Shown one piece after another: positions 59,239 through 64,000 of a stretch of DNA of 64,000 bases. Within the stretch, counting starts at the first letter, position 1; each line of letters opens with the position of its first letter. Source of the stretch: Rouxiella aceris (lineage in GTDB: Bacteria; Pseudomonadota; Gammaproteobacteria; Enterobacterales; Enterobacteriaceae); assembly GCF_012933545.1 (NCBI RefSeq), contig NZ_JAADJU010000001.1:558001-622000 (forward strand), written 5' to 3'. Under the pieces are notes generated by a model. It saw nothing but the letters and a program-made list of their open reading frames with translations, did no database searches and had not been told where the DNA came from. Made by a program: the position numbers and the translations under genes.

Positions 59239-59654
59239 TCTCGGCAGGGGGCGGCCCAACCGGGTTGCTGTTGCCATAAGCAGCCAACCCAGTTATCACC
59301 AGAAGTATAACGAGTAGAAAACCTTAAGGGCCGTGCGACCAGGGATACGGCCCGGTAGTCCGGTGCAGGAAGATAACCTGTACTTTTAAAAAAGCCTTAC
59401 AAGAGGCAATCAAAACAGTTTCGCGGTTCTTTGAAACTGTTTGCAAAGCGTCATTTTCAACGTAGCAACTGGCTATCTATTGAACAGTTGCTATCATTAA
59501 ATTCAATGTCTTAGGATTTTGTCGCGGCCGTAGCGGATAACCGTTTCGCCGCCGCTGCGATGGAACCGGACCAGAGTAAGCTCCGCTGGGCAAAGAGACG
59601 TGGTAGTACGTCTGTCACCCAGGGCGGCATATGCTTTACTTGCGGAGATTCTTT
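59239..59654. other. Gap between bglX and rpfR with a terminator-like hairpin and paired palindromes
   Basis: Near the bglX end, GGGTTGCTG and CAGCCAACCC (59262-59290) form a bulged stem that may terminate bglX. Further on, AAACAGTTTC at 59413-59422 and GAAACTGTTT at 59433-59442 form a 10-bp inverted repeat. The rpfR promoter must lie in the remaining 200 bases. No gene is seen. Confidence 0.5.
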
Positions 59655-61646
59655 ATGAACGATGCTCAAGATGGCTCAATTTTGTACCTGCACTTTGGTA
59701 CTCCTCGCCCTTATTGGCGACTGGGCACTGACAGTAATGCCCTCGAGCTGTCGGCTGAAAAAGGAATCACAAATATTGCCGTGGCGTTAACGGCATATCA
59801 GGCAGCGCGCATTCGCGAACTGACCGGGATCACCTCCTGCTTTACCATTGATATCACCCTGTTTGGTACCCCGATTTGCCTGTATCTGGTGGGCAGAAAA
59901 ATCGATAACTCCGCCTGGGCGGGGACGGCGTCCGATTTTGAAGACACCGCTTCGGTTGCCCATGACCTTGAAGTGGGTCTGACTTTTGCTGAACAGGTGG
60001 TCTCCGAAGCCAACTCGGTAATTGTGATTATCGATCAGGAAGGCAAAGTCCATCGTTTTAACCGCCTGAGTGAGGAGTACACCGGCCTGCGCGAAGAAGA
60101 CGTGATTGGACGCAGCGCCTACGATCTTTTTATGTCGATGGAGGAAGGCATTGCCTCACGGCAAAATATCAGCAGTTTTTTCCAGAAAGAACAGTCCTAT
60201 GAAGTTGAACGCTGGATCAATACGGTTAAAGGTCAGCGACTGTTTTTGTTCCGTAATAAATTTGTGCACAGCGGCAGTGGTAAGCAGCAAAAGTATCTGA
60301 TCTGTTCAGGATCAGATATTACCGATGAACGCATGGCTCAGGATCGGCTGCGCATTTTGGCCAATACCGATTTGGTCACCGGGCTGCCCAATCGCAATGC
60401 GTTGCAGGAACAGTTACACAGCGCCATTGAAAATCGTGGCGAATATCAGGTAGGCGTGATCTACCTCGATCTGGATAACTTCAAAAAAGTTAACGATGCC
60501 TATGGTCATATGTTTGGCGATCGCCTGCTGAAAGAAGTTGCCGGTGCCATTGAGGATTGTCTGGCAGATAATCAAGTGCTGGCCAGATTGGGCGGTGATG
60601 AGTTTATCATTTTGGCCCTCAATACCTCCGTGGAACAGCTCGCAGGGATCAGTCAACAGATCCTTGGGCGTTTAAAAGCCCCCTTCCGCATTGGCCTGAT
60701 TGAGGTCTATACCGCCTGTTCCATTGGTATTGCCGTCTGCCCGCAGCACGGCACAGATTCCGACAGCCTGGTGCGCAACGCCGATACAGCCATGTATGTC
60801 GCCAAAGAGAAAGGCAAAAACACCCACTGCATCTTCTCGGACGAGATGAACAGAAAGGTATCCAACTATATGTGGCTGGACACTAATCTGCGTAAGGCTA
60901 TGGAAGAACAGCAACTACTGCTTTATTACCAGCCCAAGGTGGGCATGAACGGCAAGGTCGAAAGCGTTGAAGCCCTGCTGCGTTGGCGTTCACCAGAACG
61001 CGGTATTATTACGCCGCAAGAATTTATCCCTTACGCCGAAGAGTCCGGGCTGATTGCGCCGTTGGGGAAATGGGTAATAGAAACTGCGGCTCGCCAGGCA
61101 GCTATCTGGCAGCAGAAAGGGCTGAACCTGCGCATTGCAGTTAACCTTTCCGGTCGTCAGTTAACCAACGGTTCCTTTGTCAGCACCTTTATTTCCGCTA
61201 TAGAGAATTCGGGTATGAAAGGCTGCATGATCGATTTTGAGCTGACGGAAAGTTATCTGGTTGAAGATGAAAAAGCGGCAGTCAGCATGATTAATCATCT
61301 GCATAAGCTGGGGTCAGAAGTGCATCTGGATGATTTCGGCACCGGCTACTCTTCGCTCTCTCAGCTGGCGCGTATTCCTCTCGACTGTATCAAGCTCGAT
61401 CAAAGCTTTATTCGCGGCATCAATCATAACCCGGTGTCTCAGGCGCTGGTTCGAGCGATTGTGGCGGTGGCACGCACTCTGCAATTGACCGTGGTGGCGG
61501 AAGGTGTAGAAACCGTTGAAGAAGAGCGTCTGGTAAACGAGATCGGCGTAGACAGCATCCAGGGCTTTCTTTATGCGAAGCCAATGCCCGCGGAGGAACT
61601 GGAGCACTGGCTTGCACAAAAAAATTTGCTTCACCCAATGGTTTAG
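59655..61646 (+). CDS. rpfR: DSF receptor/cyclic-di-GMP phosphodiesterase RpfR (PdeR/Gmr type)
   Basis: A 663-residue protein with four parts: an N-terminal RpfF-interaction (FI) domain (about residues 1-85), a PAS domain that in RpfR binds the fatty-acid signal (about 105-225), GGDEF (intact GGDEF at 313-317) and EAL (EAL at 439-441, DDFGTGYSS further on). It matches E. coli PdeR (YciR) in layout and length. Because an RpfF-like DSF synthase gene lies convergent 40 bases away, it is best read as RpfR, which breaks down cyclic di-GMP when it senses BDSF and represses RpfF through the FI domain. The start at 59655 has GGAG upstream. Confidence 0.9.
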   Translation: MNDAQDGSILYLHFGTPRPYWRLGTDSNALELSAEKGITNIAVALTAYQAARIRELTGITSCFTIDITLFGTPICLYLVGRKIDNSAWAGTASDFEDTASVAHDLEVGLTFAEQVVSEANSVIVIIDQEGKVHRFNRLSEEYTGLREEDVIGRSAYDLFMSMEEGIASRQNISSFFQKEQSYEVERWINTVKGQRLFLFRNKFVHSGSGKQQKYLICSGSDITDERMAQDRLRILANTDLVTGLPNRNALQEQLHSAIENRGEYQVGVIYLDLDNFKKVNDAYGHMFGDRLLKEVAGAIEDCLADNQVLARLGGDEFIILALNTSVEQLAGISQQILGRLKAPFRIGLIEVYTACSIGIAVCPQHGTDSDSLVRNADTAMYVAKEKGKNTHCIFSDEMNRKVSNYMWLDTNLRKAMEEQQLLLYYQPKVGMNGKVESVEALLRWRSPERGIITPQEFIPYAEESGLIAPLGKWVIETAARQAAIWQQKGLNLRIAVNLSGRQLTNGSFVSTFISAIENSGMKGCMIDFELTESYLVEDEKAAVSMINHLHKLGSEVHLDDFGTGYSSLSQLARIPLDCIKLDQSFIRGINHNPVSQALVRAIVAVARTLQLTVVAEGVETVEEERLVNEIGVDSIQGFLYAKPMPAEELEHWLAQKNLLHPMV

Positions 61647-61663
61647 AACAATTAAAAAACTAC

Positions 61664-61693
61664 AGGCTAATCGTCAGTGGTGGCGATTAGCCT
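61664..61693. terminator. Bidirectional terminator between rpfR and rpfF
   Basis: A perfect 10-bp stem, AGGCTAATCG/CGATTAGCCT, contains the rpfF stop codon. T-rich stretches lie on both sides, so it can end both convergent transcripts. Confidence 0.8.
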
Positions 61694-62553
61694 TGTTTAC
61701 GCAGGGTTGCGGTATGGCGGTTTTGCAGCATCACTAAACGCTCCATATAGGCGAGGTCTTTCTCTTCAATGGTAAAGGCCGCATCGACCCAATCTTCGGT
61801 AATATCCATCAACTCAGAGCGTGACAGCTGCAACACCCGCTGACGCGCGCGCAGCATGGCCCGTATGCCATTCAGTTTTGGACGCAAGGTATCAATAAAG
61901 GTTCTGGTGGCATTAAACGCCTCGCCGGGCTGGAATAACACATCCACCAGACCCCGGCTCTCAAACCATTCTGCGGTATGCGATTCACCGGTAGAAATCA
62001 GCTCTTCTGCCAGACGCATCGTGGCTTTGCGCGCCACCAGCGAATAGCCGCCCATTCCAGGGAACAGGTTAAAGGCAATTTCCGGGAAGCCCATTCTGGC
62101 GGTATTTTGTGCCAGCACATAATGATGGGCCAACGCGGCTTCAAAGCCGCCGCCCAGCGCCGTTCCTTCAATCATAGAAATACTGATCGCCCCCACATCA
62201 AAACCGCGTGCCGCAGCATGGACACAGTCAATACATGCCCGAGCATAAGCGCGTAATGCTTCACGTTTTTCGTTAACAATCGAATCGACAAAAAAGCTCA
62301 GATCGCCGCCAACATTATAAATATTTGGCACCAATGACCCGGTTACCCAAAAATCGAATCGAAGACCCGACGCTTTGGCAGCGTAGGTTAGCTTCATAAT
62401 GTCTTCGATAAGCGCCTGGTTAAAACATGGCCGAGGGTAAGCCTTTAACATCATCCACATGACATTACGGCCTTCTTCATAATAGGCGGCTAATTGAGAC
62501 ATTTGCCCAGCTTCAGTGAAAGGACGGCAAGCGGTATGGTCAACAAGATTCAT
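61687..62553 (-). CDS. rpfF: DSF synthase RpfF-like (crotonase family)
   Basis: A 288-residue crotonase-fold protein matching RpfF of Xanthomonas and Burkholderia in length and key motifs. RpfF makes cis-2-unsaturated fatty-acid signals from acyl-ACP by dehydration and thioester cleavage. The two catalytic glutamates are present at the right spacing: Glu138 in GGGFEAAL and Glu158 in MGFPEIAF. NVGGDLSFFVDSI and NLFPGMGGYS are further RpfF-type segments. Ordinary enoyl-CoA hydratases lack this combination. It converges with rpfR, its expected receptor and regulator. Confidence 0.88.
   Translation of the reverse strand: MNLVDHTACRPFTEAGQMSQLAAYYEEGRNVMWMMLKAYPRPCFNQALIEDIMKLTYAAKASGLRFDFWVTGSLVPNIYNVGGDLSFFVDSIVNEKREALRAYARACIDCVHAAARGFDVGAISISMIEGTALGGGFEAALAHHYVLAQNTARMGFPEIAFNLFPGMGGYSLVARKATMRLAEELISTGESHTAEWFESRGLVDVLFQPGEAFNATRTFIDTLRPKLNGIRAMLRARQRVLQLSRSELMDITEDWVDAAFTIEEKDLAYMERLVMLQNRHTATLRKQG

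Positions 62554-64000
<1,447 letters not shown>

Overview
The window is chromosomal DNA from an enterobacterium. Gene order follows the well-known plsC-parC, mdaB-ygiN, parE-yqiA-cpdA-yqiB-nudF, tolC-ygiB-ygiC, ribB, hldE-glnE-ygiF, ygiM-cca, uppP, folB/plsY, tsaD/rpsU-dnaG-rpoD and mug-ileX blocks of Escherichia coli, and the proteins resemble their E. coli counterparts closely. The extra genes between these blocks (tandem ureohydrolases, an RpfF/RpfR pair, a secreted Ig-like protein) and the repeat content suggest a member of the Yersiniaceae (Serratia, Rahnella, Ewingella or Rouxiella-like). This is a guess; the species cannot be fixed from the sequence alone.

Layout. 1-2732: the first part of a large secreted protein with Ig-like repeats, minus strand, cut by the window edge. 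2.9-30.4 kb: conserved core genes for septum protection (ftsP), phospholipid synthesis (plsC), topoisomerase IV (parC, parE), quinone reduction (mdaB, ygiN), cAMP and nucleotide clean-up (cpdA, nudF), the TolC outer-membrane channel, riboflavin synthesis with its FMN riboswitch (ribB), LPS heptose (hldE), glutamine synthetase control (glnE) and tRNA CCA addition (cca). 30.4-35.9 kb: an inserted catabolic operon with a fused permease-ATPase, a binding protein, two different ureohydrolases and a divergent LysR regulator. 35.9-45.5 kb: cell-wall, folate and lipid genes, then tsaD, the rpsU-dnaG-rpoD macromolecular-synthesis operon, mug and tRNA-Ile2. 45.5-52.5 kb: an accessory block beside the tRNA, holding a phage-gene remnant, an unknown lipoprotein, a YceI protein, a cytochrome b561/TPR/ECF sigma/anti-sigma operon, a broken yjjJ, a J-domain protein and a broken vgrG. 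52.7-53.5 kb: two tandem paralogous mini-genes of unknown function, each with a FliA-like -10 box. 53.5-64 kb: a CDF metal exporter, ogt, an acid phosphatase, a small membrane protein, bglX, the convergent rpfR and rpfF genes of a DSF-type fatty-acid signalling system, and the start of fadH.

The most unusual feature is a 131-132 bp palindromic repeat present four times (near 9.3, 15.7, 20.6 and 38.3 kb). Every copy lies at an intrinsic transcription terminator and is bracketed by two copies of that terminator's own, locus-specific hairpin, as if insertion duplicated the 20-28 bp stem-loop. The plsY-tsaD gap also carries a 109 bp tandem duplication that captured part of this element, and an array of five complete and one partial 122 bp units ending 3 bases from the tsaD stop codon. 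The RpfR/RpfF pair is the clearest complete signalling system. The ECF sigma operon and the two FliA-box mini-genes are the best candidates for little-described biology.
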